From a virus, in the IMG/VR virus record IMGVR_UViG_3300029319_000556, positions 1 through 22,679 of that record: DNA of 22,679 nucleotides; one strand, given 5' to 3'. Under the pieces are notes generated by a model. That model was given only the letters and a program-made list of their open reading frames with translations. It made no database searches and was not told the DNA's origin. Below, one piece after another: positions 1 through 5,170 of the stretch; position 1 is the first letter of the stretch, and each line of letters starts with the position of its first letter. Made by a program: the position numbers and the translations under genes.

Positions 1-545
1 TTAAATGTACCTGAGATACCTAAAGGCATACCATCAGAGAAAGATCCCTGACCGAAAGGATACACTAAGAACACAGCAAATGCTGCTGAAACTGGTGCTG
101 AATAAGCAACACAGATCCAAGGTCTCATACCTAAACGATATGATAGTTCCCACTGTCTGCCCATGTAAGCAGAAATTCCAATAAGGAAGTGGAAGATAAC
201 CAATTGATATGGACCACCATTGTACAACCACTCATCTAGAGTACCTGCTTCCCAAATAGGGTAGAAGTGAAGTCCAATTGCATTTGAACTAGGTACAACA
301 GCACCAGAAATGATGTTGTTACCATACATGAATGAACCAGCAACTGGTTCTCTGATTCCGTCGATATCGACAGGAGGTGCTGCAATGAATGCAACGATAA
401 AGCATGCTGCTGCTGTGAGCAAACATGGGATCATTAGGACACCAAACCAACCAACATATAATCTGTTGTTTGTTGATGTAACCCATTCGCAAAACTCTGG
501 CCAACCTTGTAGTAGACCGCCTTGCCTTCTTGAAAGAGTTGTCAT
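1..545 (-). CDS. psbA: Photosystem II D1 protein, N-terminal part (runs off left edge)
   Basis: Encodes the D1 reaction-centre core of photosystem II in the thylakoid membrane. Phage copies replace host D1, which turns over quickly in light, and so keep photosynthesis going during infection. 181 codons are visible of about 360 usual for D1, starting [10 protein letters not shown]; the frame is still open at the window edge. Visible hallmarks are the stretches around [38 protein letters not shown] and [16 protein letters not shown]. Tyr162 and Asp171 correspond to the redox-active TyrZ (161) and manganese ligand (170) of host D1, shifted by one residue by a longer N-terminus. The ATG sits in a TAATG overlap with a short upstream frame and has no clear Shine-Dalgarno sequence. 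An early-type and a late promoter overlap about 155-190 bases upstream. Identity is certain; the gene is partial only because of the window. Confidence 0.98.
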   Translation of the reverse strand, partial: MTTLSRRQGGLLQGWPEFCEWVTSTNNRLYVGWFGVLMIPCLLTAAACFIVAFIAAPPVDIDGIREPVAGSFMYGNNIISGAVVPSSNAIGLHFYPIWEAGTLDEWLYNGGPYQLVIFHFLIGISAYMGRQWELSYRLGMRPWICVAYSAPVSAAFAVFLVYPFGQGSFSDGMPLGISGTF

Positions 546-698
546 TAGGACGTTAGAATAAGTAGGGCACCAAGGGTAGATGCGATACTGTATTTCCAGT
601 AATCCCTCACTACTGGATATGAGAGACGAGGTATTATACTGCCTATAGGTCTCGGTTTAAGAGCAGTTATGGTTTTGTTACGTAATGTAACGTTCCAT

Positions 699-881
699 TT
701 ATTTATAATACAGGAAATCCTGACATTTGTCAAGTCCTTTGTAGATTAATGGGACACTTGATAAACTGTCTAGACGTTTAATCAATTGATTACGTCTCTT
801 CCTTGCTTGTCGCAATGCTTGTGGTTTGAGGTGGCGTTTCTGTTCCTTCTTGGAATGATGCTGCCAATTAGGGACTTTCAT
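699..881 (-). CDS. Small basic protein of unknown function (60 aa)
   Basis: I do not recognise a function. The product begins MKVPNWQHHSKKEQKRHLKP and is very rich in Lys, Arg, Gln and His in its first 40 residues, suggesting nucleic-acid binding or a scaffold for acidic partners; this is inference only. The ATG overlaps the end of the upstream 57-aa gene by 14 bases. The 3' end doubles as the psbA promoter region, and the stop codon TAA is formed inside the TATAAATA late element. The dense minus-strand gene order with short overlaps supports it as a real gene. Confidence 0.6.
   Translation of the reverse strand: MKVPNWQHHSKKEQKRHLKPQALRQARKRRNQLIKRLDSLSSVPLIYKGLDKCQDFLYYK
700..707 (-). promoter_or_regulatory. 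T4-type late promoter of psbA
   Basis: An exact TATAAATA on the minus strand. It lies at the 3' end of the preceding small gene, whose TAA stop is inside the element, and gives psbA a leader of roughly 145 bases. It is fused with the -10 hexamer of an early-type promoter (705-733). Confidence 0.75.
705..733 (-). promoter_or_regulatory. Sigma70-like (early) promoter of psbA
   Basis: Minus strand reads TTGACA, a 17-base spacer, then TATTAT: a perfect -35 and a -10 with one mismatch at ideal spacing. The spacer contains the inverted repeat CAGGA-TT-TCCTG immediately before the -10. The element lies within the coding 3' end of the preceding small gene. Host RNA polymerase could use it before the phage late system is active. 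Confidence 0.65.
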
Positions 882-1041
882 TGTTTTCTCTTAGAACTTC
901 ATCAATGTATTGAGGATGTTGTCTTAAAAAAGGAACATCTTCTTTTGCATGTTGTATTGCATCAAATGTGCTATCTGCATACTCGCAGATCTCAAAATGA
1001 TGTCTTTGTTGGTCGTGATAACCTACAGTGTAGTGTGACAT
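868..1041 (-). CDS. Small conserved cyanophage hypothetical (57 aa, MSHYTVGYHD...)
   Basis: The ATG at 1041 opens a 57-codon frame ending in TAA at 868. The start MSHYTVGYHDQQRHHFEICE matches, from memory, a small protein common near hli and psbA in T4-like cyanophages; I cannot run the search. It is acidic with His-rich N-terminal strands (YHDQQRHHFEI) followed by a predicted helix around residues 22-40, and has no membrane segment. It lies between the 64-aa gene and the 60-aa basic protein, overlapping the latter by 14 bases. No function can be assigned. Confidence 0.72.
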   Translation of the reverse strand: MSHYTVGYHDQQRHHFEICEYADSTFDAIQHAKEDVPFLRQHPQYIDEVLRENNESP

Positions 1042-1062
1042 GGTTCTTAAGATTATGTCAAG

Positions 1063-1257
1063 TTAAAGTTCGTATCTTCTAACTGACCCTTTAAGAGAGT
1101 TTGTTTTGACAAATGCTTTTGCTTCTCTTTGGGTATCAAATAGTTTAGCAAATCTTGGGTCTAGATGCCATTTGTGAGCAGACATAAGGTATTCAGTACG
1201 TCCGTCACTTTTTCTAGTAACCCTCCATAAAATATTGTTTTCTGTATCAGCAGACAT
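1063..1257 (-). CDS. Small hypothetical protein (64 aa)
   Basis: The product begins MSADTENNILWRVTRKSDGR and ends with a basic tail (KGSVRRYEL). The composition, mixed charge with Trp and aromatic residues and short predicted strand-strand-helix segments (DTQREAKAFVK), is that of a small soluble protein. A TATAAATA late promoter lies 24 bases upstream of the ATG and a terminator lies just before that, so this gene starts a late transcription unit that continues to the 57-aa and 60-aa genes and probably psbA. I do not recognise a function. Confidence 0.75.
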   Translation of the reverse strand: MSADTENNILWRVTRKSDGRTEYLMSAHKWHLDPRFAKLFDTQREAKAFVKTNSLKGSVRRYEL

Positions 1258-1281
1258 AGTAATTAATAAAATCCATAAAGT

Positions 1282-1289
1282 TATTTATA
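1282..1289 (-). promoter_or_regulatory. T4-type late promoter
   Basis: Exact TATAAATA on the minus strand, 24 bases before the ATG at 1257 and directly downstream of a terminator hairpin. The same spacing recurs at other late elements in this window. Confidence 0.75.
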
Positions 1290-1292
1290 GAT

Positions 1293-1320
1293 AAAAAAAA
1301 AGACCTCGTAAAAGGTCTTT
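1293..1320 (-). terminator. Rho-independent terminator after the hli/small-protein operon
   Basis: Minus strand: AAAGACC, an 8-base loop, GGTCTTT, then a run of T. It starts three bases after the stop of the 24-aa gene and ends just before the next late promoter, so it separates the early hli unit from the late unit leading to psbA. Confidence 0.8.
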
Positions 1321-1323
1321 ATA

Positions 1324-1398
1324 TTATTGATAGATAAATCCAAGTCCTTGAATTCCAGTGTATGCTACAACACACATAAACAAGATTTGATAAATCAT
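1324..1398 (-). CDS. 24-aa hydrophobic microprotein
   Basis: A 24-codon frame, MIYQILFMCVVAYTGIQGLG with four more residues, is almost entirely hydrophobic and long enough for one membrane span. A strong Shine-Dalgarno (AAGGAGC, 1405-1411 on the plus coordinates) sits at good spacing before the ATG, and the ATG overlaps the TGA stop of the upstream 59-aa gene (ATGA), the classic signature of translational coupling. The stop is three bases before a terminator, as expected for the last gene of an operon. It resembles small photosystem or cytochrome b6f subunits in size and layout only; I cannot match it to a named one. Confidence 0.55.
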   Translation of the reverse strand: MIYQILFMCVVAYTGIQGLGFIYQ

Positions 1399-1574
1399 GA
1401 TGCTGCTCCTTGATATACTGGTGTCATAATTCCACCACCCTCATCATCATCGTCATCGTCACCATCCATGGCACGAAGAAGTAGTTCAAAAAATACTAAT
1501 GACCCTATAGGATAGAGGCACCACAGTATTGCTTGAAAGGGTGAAATGTCGTTTACAACAGATAAGTCGGTCAA
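1395..1574 (-). CDS. Small membrane protein with acidic tail (59 aa, TTG start)
   Basis: No ATG is available. A TTG at 1574 overlaps the upstream TGA stop (TTGA) and gives a 59-aa product beginning MTDLSVVNDISPFQAILWCL. Residues 14-35 form one hydrophobic span ending in ELLLRAMD. Then comes a run of Asp (DGDDDDDDEGGG) and a conserved-looking tail MTPVYQGAAS. I recall similar small proteins beside hli and psbA genes of T4-like cyanophages. The stop overlaps the ATG of the 24-aa gene. Membrane location is a prediction; function is unknown. Confidence 0.6.
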   Translation of the reverse strand: MTDLSVVNDISPFQAILWCLYPIGSLVFFELLLRAMDGDDDDDDEGGGIMTPVYQGAAS

Positions 1575-1720
1575 TGTCGTCGTTCTTGGGTTAAGTTTTT
1601 AACAATAACTCTGCCGTTTTCATGAGTAAATTGAAGTTCATCATCGTGCCCCCAGCAGAGTTCTTCGTATAGGGCATTTAGTTTTTCCATGTCTTGATAA
1701 AGAGCGTCAGGGTTTGGCAT
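1571..1720 (-). CDS. Small hypothetical protein (49 aa)
   Basis: Begins MPNPDALYQDMEKLNALYEE. The ATG at 1720 overlaps the end of the 76-aa gene by 14 bases; a longer in-frame start at 1762 would overlap that gene by 56 bases and is less likely. Helical, acidic N-terminal half, then ELQFTHENGRVIVKNLTQER, which looks like a two-stranded hairpin. The pattern is soluble and compact. I recall similar short proteins in cyanophages but cannot name a function. Confidence 0.65.
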   Translation of the reverse strand: MPNPDALYQDMEKLNALYEELCWGHDDELQFTHENGRVIVKNLTQERRH

Positions 1721-1937
1721 GATCGGAGTTATTATTTGACTTAACTGGAAGCGTATCATCACGTGATTTGTTTTTAATCACGATGAAAGCGTCCTTGTTA
1801 TATTTAACAGTTCCTTTTAAAGGCGACCATTTTGTTCCCAAACCCTCAATTCCGTAAGTAGAGGATCCTGCAATATCAATAACAATATCGTCTTCTGGAT
1901 CCCAACCTAGTTTATCAAACGCTTCATAAATGTTCAT
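1707..1937 (-). CDS. Hypothetical protein (76 aa)
   Basis: Begins MNIYEAFDKLGWDPEDDIVI. An acidic N-terminal helix/strand (DPEDDIVIDIAG) is followed by a Gly-rich loop and a basic stretch (KGTVKYNKDAFIVIKNKSR). It has no membrane span and no recognised catalytic motif. The start follows the stop of the 30-aa gene by one base, and the 3' end overlaps the next gene. It belongs to the operon that starts at the hli promoters. Function is not known. Confidence 0.7.
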   Translation of the reverse strand: MNIYEAFDKLGWDPEDDIVIDIAGSSTYGIEGLGTKWSPLKGTVKYNKDAFIVIKNKSRDDTLPVKSNNNSDHAKP

Positions 1938-2030
1938 TTAGAATACGATTGTATTTGTAAGAGTACTAGTTGCCAATGCCATCGCAAAGATGTATGGCAC
2001 AACTCTTAATGGCACTGGATGTCTATTCAT
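1938..2030 (-). CDS. 30-aa membrane microprotein (MNRHPVPLRV...)
   Basis: A 30-codon frame from ATG 2030 to TAA 1938. The start is in a TAATG overlap with the third hli gene, implying coupled translation. The product MNRHPVPLRVVPYIFAMALA plus ten residues has a short polar, basic N-terminus and one hydrophobic span, so N-in topology would be expected. I recall near-identical short proteins next to hli genes in other T4-like cyanophages. A thylakoid or photosystem role is inference from its position. Confidence 0.65.
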   Translation of the reverse strand: MNRHPVPLRVVPYIFAMALATSTLTNTIVF

Positions 2031-2164
2031 TATACAAAACCTGGTATGATTTGACCTGTAGTTAAGTATGCACCTAGACCAGCAATAATGCCGAGCATTG
2101 CTAATCTACCGTTAAGTTTCTCAGCAAATAATTTTTCCTTTTCGATTGGTTTTGGTGTTGTCAT
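2030..2164 (-). CDS. hli: High-light-inducible protein, third copy (44 aa)
   Basis: Hli proteins are single-helix members of the light-harvesting (Cab/ELIP) superfamily that bind chlorophyll and carotenoid, sit in the thylakoid membrane and protect photosystem II during assembly and stress. This copy begins MTTPKPIEKEKLFAEKLNGR and carries the signature AEKLNGRLAMLG followed by one membrane helix ending in TTGQIIPGFV. The Glu-Asn-Arg ligands of the Cab motif are all present. The ATG at 2164 overlaps the stop of the second copy (TAATG) and its stop overlaps the next ATG, so three to four genes are chained. A longer in-frame extension to 2242 lies inside the previous gene and is rejected. Confidence 0.93.
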   Translation of the reverse strand: MTTPKPIEKEKLFAEKLNGRLAMLGIIAGLGAYLTTGQIIPGFV

Positions 2165-2328
2165 TAGAAAATACCTGGAATAATTTGACCAGTTGTAACG
2201 TATGCACCAACTGCTGCTACGAAACCAAGCATTGCTGCCCAACCGTTAAATCTTTCTGCTTCTGGAGTCATGATAGTGTACCTATTGTGTGTTAAATGTG
2301 TGATAGTAAATTGTGAATTAATCTTCAT
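2164..2328 (-). CDS. hli: High-light-inducible protein, second copy (54 aa)
   Basis: Carries AERFNGWAAMLGFVAA and ends TTGQIIPGIF, the same C-terminal sequence as the third copy. The Arg of the usual NGR motif is replaced by Trp (NGW), so one chlorophyll-bridging residue differs from the other two copies. I chose ATG 2328 because AGGA lies seven bases before it and the frame runs without interruption; ATG 2271 would give a 35-aa protein that contains only the helix and is also possible. It follows the first hli by one base and overlaps the third (TAATG). Confidence 0.88.
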   Translation of the reverse strand: MKINSQFTITHLTHNRYTIMTPEAERFNGWAAMLGFVAAVGAYVTTGQIIPGIF

Positions 2329-2329
2329 T

Positions 2330-2530
2330 TTAGAATCCTAAGATTCCACCGAAGAAAAATGACCCTGTGGTCACATACGAAACGAAACCTGCAACGAGTC
2401 CTAGCATAGCAAGACGACCATTGAGTTTCTCAGCATTAGGACCGTATCCTTCATAAGATTCATCTAAGTAAGGACGGGTTTCAGTGGGAAACATGTTTTG
2501 TCTGCCACCAGATTCTGTTGTGGTTGTCAT
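2330..2530 (-). CDS. hli: High-light-inducible protein, first copy (66 aa)
   Basis: The longest of the three Hli proteins: a polar 30-residue N-terminus beginning MTTTTESGGRQNMFPTETRP, then NAEKLNGRLAMLGLVAGF with intact Cab-motif residues and one membrane helix ending SFFFGGILGF. Probable role is photoprotection of photosystem II together with phage D1. It is the first gene after two tandem early-type promoters (2559-2587 and 2632-2660), so the cluster is expected to be transcribed early, with the other hli genes and the small membrane proteins on the same message. Confidence 0.95.
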   Translation of the reverse strand: MTTTTESGGRQNMFPTETRPYLDESYEGYGPNAEKLNGRLAMLGLVAGFVSYVTTGSFFFGGILGF

Positions 2531-2558
2531 TTGTTACTTTGTAAAGATTTACAACTAA

Positions 2559-2587
2559 AGTATATAGTAAATATTAAGATTTGTCAA
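2559..2587 (-). promoter_or_regulatory. Sigma70-like (early) promoter of the hli operon
   Basis: Minus strand TTGACA, 17-base spacer, TATACT: perfect -35 and a -10 with one mismatch, about 29 bases before the ATG at 2530. It is one of the strongest early-type promoters in the window. Confidence 0.8.
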
Positions 2588-2622
2588 CCCCCAAGTTGTG
2601 GTAATTTCCTTACAAAATAAAA

Positions 2623-2645
2623 GACACCTGTATAATACCAGGTGC
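2623..2645 (-). terminator. Hairpin terminator after the tail-collar gene
   Basis: Minus strand: a CACCTG/CAGGTG stem with a loop containing TATTATA, followed by TCTTTTATTTT. It lies 32 bases after the stop of the collar gene. The loop also supplies the -10 of a promoter (2632-2660). Confidence 0.72.
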
Positions 2646-2660
2646 CGTAAGGGTTGTCAA
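2632..2660 (-). promoter_or_regulatory. Second sigma70-like promoter, inside the terminator
   Basis: Minus strand TTGACA, 17 bases, TATTAT. The -10 coincides with the loop of the terminator hairpin. Transcripts starting here would begin in or near the hairpin's 3' arm, so the hairpin would not form and stop them, while read-through RNA from the collar gene would still fold. It is tandem to the promoter at 2559-2587. Confidence 0.5.
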
Positions 2661-2677
2661 TAAAAATCTATGTTATG

Positions 2678-3283
2678 TCAACTAACTCTCATAATATATG
2701 CAATTGCATAAAATGGTGGCAATATGTCAAATGCTTCTCCCATTGTACCACCTTGATCTCCAGTATCACCACTAACTGTCATTGTTAAACTTCCACTATC
2801 ACCAGTGTTTGCATCTTCTACTTTACAATCATTATTACCTCCCCAAGGTCTATCACCTTGATCTAATTGGTAAACTTGATTACCATAGGTATGATTGTGA
2901 TTACCACCAGTTGCTGTTAGTGTACCTGATGAGTGAGTGTGAGATGGAAGTTCATTTGTTCCTAAAGTTTTAGTTGCTGCACCACCTGATTCTTTAGACG
3001 TTCCATCAACTGATGTTCTCCATTCTTCAGTACCAACATCAAATGACGCTGCTGCAACTACAAATTTATTAACTAAATTAGGTGTGCCATTATTTCCGTC
3101 ACATATTGCCCAGTTAGCAGGAATGTCTGCTTGCAATCCAGAATACATAATAATTCCATTGATAGGAACTAATGCATTATTAATTGAAGCATCTACTTTT
3201 TGAGTTGAAACTGCACCAGTATCAATTTTTGCATTTGTTATTGCCTGATTTTCTACCCCAGGCGTATCTAATCGGTATACCAC
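2678..3283 (-). CDS. Tail-collar / short tail fibre-type protein (201 aa, GTG start)
   Basis: A virion tail protein with the phage tail-collar pattern: GIIMYSG (43-49), IPANWAICDGNNGTPNL (54-70), NKFVVAA, a Gly-rich middle with two HxH motifs (SHTH at 114-117 and NHNH at 128-131), and the typical ending LPPFYAIAYIMRV. HxH pairs bind metal in trimeric fibre tips such as T4 gp37. The N-terminal 40 residues are repeat-like (ITNAKIDTGAVSTQKV), as in fibre shafts. No ATG precedes the conserved part and a stop lies just before GTG 3283, so GTG is the start; a late-promoter-like ACTAAATA lies 23 bases upstream. It stands apart from other tail genes, among metabolic genes. Likely role is host attachment or baseplate fibre. 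Confidence 0.85.
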   Translation of the reverse strand: MVYRLDTPGVENQAITNAKIDTGAVSTQKVDASINNALVPINGIIMYSGLQADIPANWAICDGNNGTPNLVNKFVVAAASFDVGTEEWRTSVDGTSKESGGAATKTLGTNELPSHTHSSGTLTATGGNHNHTYGNQVYQLDQGDRPWGGNNDCKVEDANTGDSGSLTMTVSGDTGDQGGTMGEAFDILPPFYAIAYIMRVS

Positions 3284-3305
3284 TTAATTAAACCACTCTA
3301 CTATT

Positions 3306-3731
3306 TTATTTAGTTTTATCAAAAAAGAAAGGTCCATTTTCAGAACCCCATTTTTGTTCTCTAGTAACAGGATCAAACCCAGCATCAATTACTTGATAAA
3401 AATCAGGTCCCATTTGTATCTTACTTACTAAAACAGTGTTTTTAAAAATACAACCAGGAACAGTTTGACCATAATAGTGTCCATTATGTTTAATAAACAC
3501 TAAATTACATTGATCATTTTCTACAATGATTTGATTTTCAGATTCTTTTATTGTGATAATCTTATCACGATAAGGTTTCTCTTCATGTTTATATCTTTGT
3601 ACTACATGAAATTTATTCTCAGAAACTTTTTCGTGAGTTAAAAGGATATGTGCAAATCTAGTTGGACGACTAGATGCTTGTTTCCAATTATTAAAATCTC
3701 CTTCAAACCAATTTAAAAATTCTTTTAACAT
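3306..3731 (-). CDS. cpeT: CpeT/CpcT-like phycobiliprotein lyase
   Basis: CpeT/CpcT proteins attach bilin chromophores to phycobiliproteins of the cyanobacterial antenna. Cyanophage versions are about 140 residues, as here (141 aa). Family features are the N-terminal LKEFLNWFEGDFNNWKQA, the HI-LTHEKV and HVVQRYKHEEKPYR strands of the lipocalin-like barrel, and the end FDPVTREQKWGSENGPFFFD. Published work on a cyanophage CpeT found phycoerythrobilin binding without clear transfer, so lyase activity should not be assumed. The start overlaps the end of the GIY-YIG gene by seven bases. A candidate early promoter lies 48 bases upstream inside that gene. Confidence 0.88.
   Translation of the reverse strand: MLKEFLNWFEGDFNNWKQASSRPTRFAHILLTHEKVSENKFHVVQRYKHEEKPYRDKIITIKESENQIIVENDQCNLVFIKHNGHYYGQTVPGCIFKNTVLVSKIQMGPDFYQVIDAGFDPVTREQKWGSENGPFFFDKTK
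3307..3314 (-). promoter_or_regulatory. Variant late promoter before the tail-collar gene
   Basis: Minus strand ACTAAATA, 23 bases upstream of the GTG at 3283, two mismatches from TATAAATA. The same octamer at nearly the same distance precedes the 359-aa gene (14774-14781). Confidence 0.45.
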
Positions 3732-4153
3732 AAACCTTTGAAGTAATCTTTACGATAATATCTTCCTAGAATATTACCATTATAGTACAAAGGTGTACCA
3801 TCTGTCAATGCTTCTGATAGAACATTGTTTACGAAGAGTTGCCTAGTTTCTTCAAAATTACATTTCCCTACAGTAGTATGTAAACTAAGTATCTCTCTAG
3901 TAAATTTTTCTTTTCCTAATTTTTTTACGTCCTCTTTTAATTCTGGACACGAACCATAATAATTTTTCCAATCAGATTCTTTTCTTTGTTTTCTAGTTTG
4001 ACCTTTCTTTTTTCTAAAAGACCAAAAATATTTTCTTCCAATATATTTTCTTCCATTGCATGTATTTGTAATTAAATAAACAAACCCATGATATCCATTT
4101 ATTTTATCACAATCAAATATTTCTCCTTCATACCACCATGGATTCTCGTACAT
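3725..4153 (-). CDS. GIY-YIG nuclease-like protein (142 aa)
   Basis: Residues 22-45 read GFVYLITNTCNGRKYIGRKY, a GIY-YIG motif in the form FVY...YIG followed by the Arg expected on the first helix. A very basic stretch (FRKKKGQTRKQRKESDWKNY) and a conserved Glu in NFEETRQLFVNN follow; the Glu would be the metal ligand. It is shorter than many homing endonucleases and has no obvious separate DNA-binding domain. From memory, close relatives with the same MYENPW start and LGRYYRKDYF end are widespread in T4-like cyanophages, which suggests a resident gene rather than a recent invader. Possible roles are homing or DNA processing; neither is shown. Confidence 0.78.
   Translation of the reverse strand: MYENPWWYEGEIFDCDKINGYHGFVYLITNTCNGRKYIGRKYFWSFRKKKGQTRKQRKESDWKNYYGSCPELKEDVKKLGKEKFTREILSLHTTVGKCNFEETRQLFVNNVLSEALTDGTPLYYNGNILGRYYRKDYFKGLC
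3779..3808 (-). promoter_or_regulatory. Candidate sigma70-like promoter of cpeT
   Basis: Minus strand TTGACA, 18-base spacer, TATAAT: both hexamers perfect, spacer one base over ideal. It lies inside the 3' part of the GIY-YIG gene, 48 bases before the cpeT ATG. Confidence 0.45.
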
Positions 4154-4171
4154 ACAAAAGTCATCACTGAT

Positions 4172-4561
4172 TTATTTATTCAATTCCCCTTCATCCTCTT
4201 CCAATCGTTGTGCATCGCTTGGAGGTACCATGCCTGTGCTAGTTGTTTCGGACCCTCTTTCAACAATCGGATTTGAAATTTCGATAGACCACCCTTCATT
4301 TCCAAATACTCCTTTCTCCACGATAGTGGGTTCTTTTCTTGGTTCATTTTCTTCCCATTCCTTTATAATTTGATCTGTTTGTCTGTCAACATCTTTCATT
4401 GTGTTGTAAATTTTAGCATCAATCCATTTCTGTTTTAACCACTCAATGATACCTAAAGCAAGAAAAGAGATAGGGAAGCGTTGTTTCTTCGCCCATCTCT
4501 CTGCCTTAGCATACCAAGGGTCAGTTCCCTTGCCAAATTGTTTCTCGAATTCTATTTTCAT
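4172..4561 (-). CDS. Hypothetical protein (129 aa)
   Basis: I do not recognise this protein. It begins MKIEFEKQFGKGTDPWYAKA, has a basic, Trp-rich helix (ERWAKKQRF), a hydrophobic stretch at about 30-42 (PISFLALGIIEWL) that could touch the membrane, an amphipathic helix (DVDRQTDQIIKEWEENE), and an acidic low-complexity C-terminus ending EEDEGELNK. The ATG overlaps the PTOX stop (ATGA), so translation is probably coupled to PTOX. Confidence 0.75.
   Translation of the reverse strand: MKIEFEKQFGKGTDPWYAKAERWAKKQRFPISFLALGIIEWLKQKWIDAKIYNTMKDVDRQTDQIIKEWEENEPRKEPTIVEKGVFGNEGWSIEISNPIVERGSETTSTGMVPPSDAQRLEEDEGELNK
4173..4180 (-). promoter_or_regulatory. Late-promoter-like element before the GIY-YIG gene
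   Basis: Minus strand AATAAATA, one mismatch from TATAAATA, 20 bases before the ATG at 4153 and overlapping the end of the preceding gene. Spacing fits the other late elements; the sequence itself is weak in such AT-rich DNA. Confidence 0.35.
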
Positions 4562-5051
4562 GTGATCATTGTCATTGCATGTTGCAATTCTTTTGCATGG
4601 TTTAATTCGTCTTGTGCTATCTCTTGTATCTTTTTATCCTCTGGATGCCATGCAGAATACTTAACGTAGGTCTCATAAGCATGTGCTTCAATCTTCATGT
4701 TGATATCATAAGCGTTAGTAGGATCGAGAAGATAATACCCAACCATGATCCAATAATAAAGTAAAACAAGATGCTTGGCAAAGAACCTGTCGATCCAATA
4801 TTTATTGCCCTCCCTAAATTCCATCTCTTCCAAATGTTCTGTTTCATTTAATGCCTGATAAAAATGTTCCTTCATTAGATATATGTGATCTTCTCCTCGA
4901 AGTCCAAGAGATTCACGAAAATGTAACACACTGATAAATGAAAAGTAAGGTGCTCTAGCAATAACTTCTAATACCGAAAATCTCTACCTCTGTAAAGAAA
5001 GTCAAGGATGTAAATTGTGGTATTTAATACCCATGTGTTGAATTGTTTCAT
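4558..5051 (-). pseudogene. Plastoquinol terminal oxidase (PTOX), split by a one-base frameshift
   Basis: PTOX is a di-iron membrane-bound oxidase that passes electrons from plastoquinol to oxygen, relieving photosystem II. The gene starts at ATG 5051 (MKQFNTWVLNTTIYILDFLY RGRDF) but then hits a stop. One frame over, translation continues VLEVIARAPYFSFISVLHF and runs to 4558. The shift lies at a TTTT run (4977-4980): one more T would restore a 164-aa protein. In that restored protein the six iron ligands are all present: Glu29, Glu70 and His73 (ETEH), Glu122 (EAHAYETY), Glu149 and His152 (ELNH). The ORF that starts at GTG 4929 (123 aa) lacks Glu29 and cannot be the active enzyme alone. It could be a homopolymer sequencing error, a true mutation or slippage. 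The ATG overlaps the upstream TGA. Confidence 0.88.
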
Positions 5052-5170
5052 TGTAAGTACTCGACTATTTTAAGAATGCCATAAGCAGTAAAGACCTGTG
5101 GAACAATAAATGCCACCATCGCTACGACCCAAAACATATAGTAATAATTTTCTTTATTTTGTGTTCTCAT
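5048..5170 (-). CDS. 40-aa membrane microprotein upstream of PTOX
   Basis: Begins MRTQNKENYYYMFWVVAMVA and has one strong hydrophobic span at about 11-30 followed by a short polar tail (GILKIVEYLQ). Its ATG sits in a TAATG overlap with the 58-aa gene, and its TGA overlaps the PTOX ATG (ATGA). This double coupling ties its expression to PTOX, so a role beside PTOX in the membrane is a reasonable guess but nothing more. Confidence 0.65.
   Translation of the reverse strand: MRTQNKENYYYMFWVVAMVAFIVPQVFTAYGILKIVEYLQ

Noticed and set aside
786-1082. 98-codon open frame on the plus strand
   Set aside because: Lies antisense to three small minus-strand genes that have coherent starts and overlaps; it would be the only plus-strand gene in the window.
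1571-1762. Longer start (63 aa) for the 49-aa protein
   Set aside because: Would overlap the 76-aa gene by 56 bases; the conserved-looking MPNPDALY start at 1720 is enough.
4383-4410. TTGACA with TATAAA after 16 bases on the minus strand
   Set aside because: Inside a coding region about 230 bases from the next start, short spacer and imperfect -10; likely chance in AT-rich DNA.
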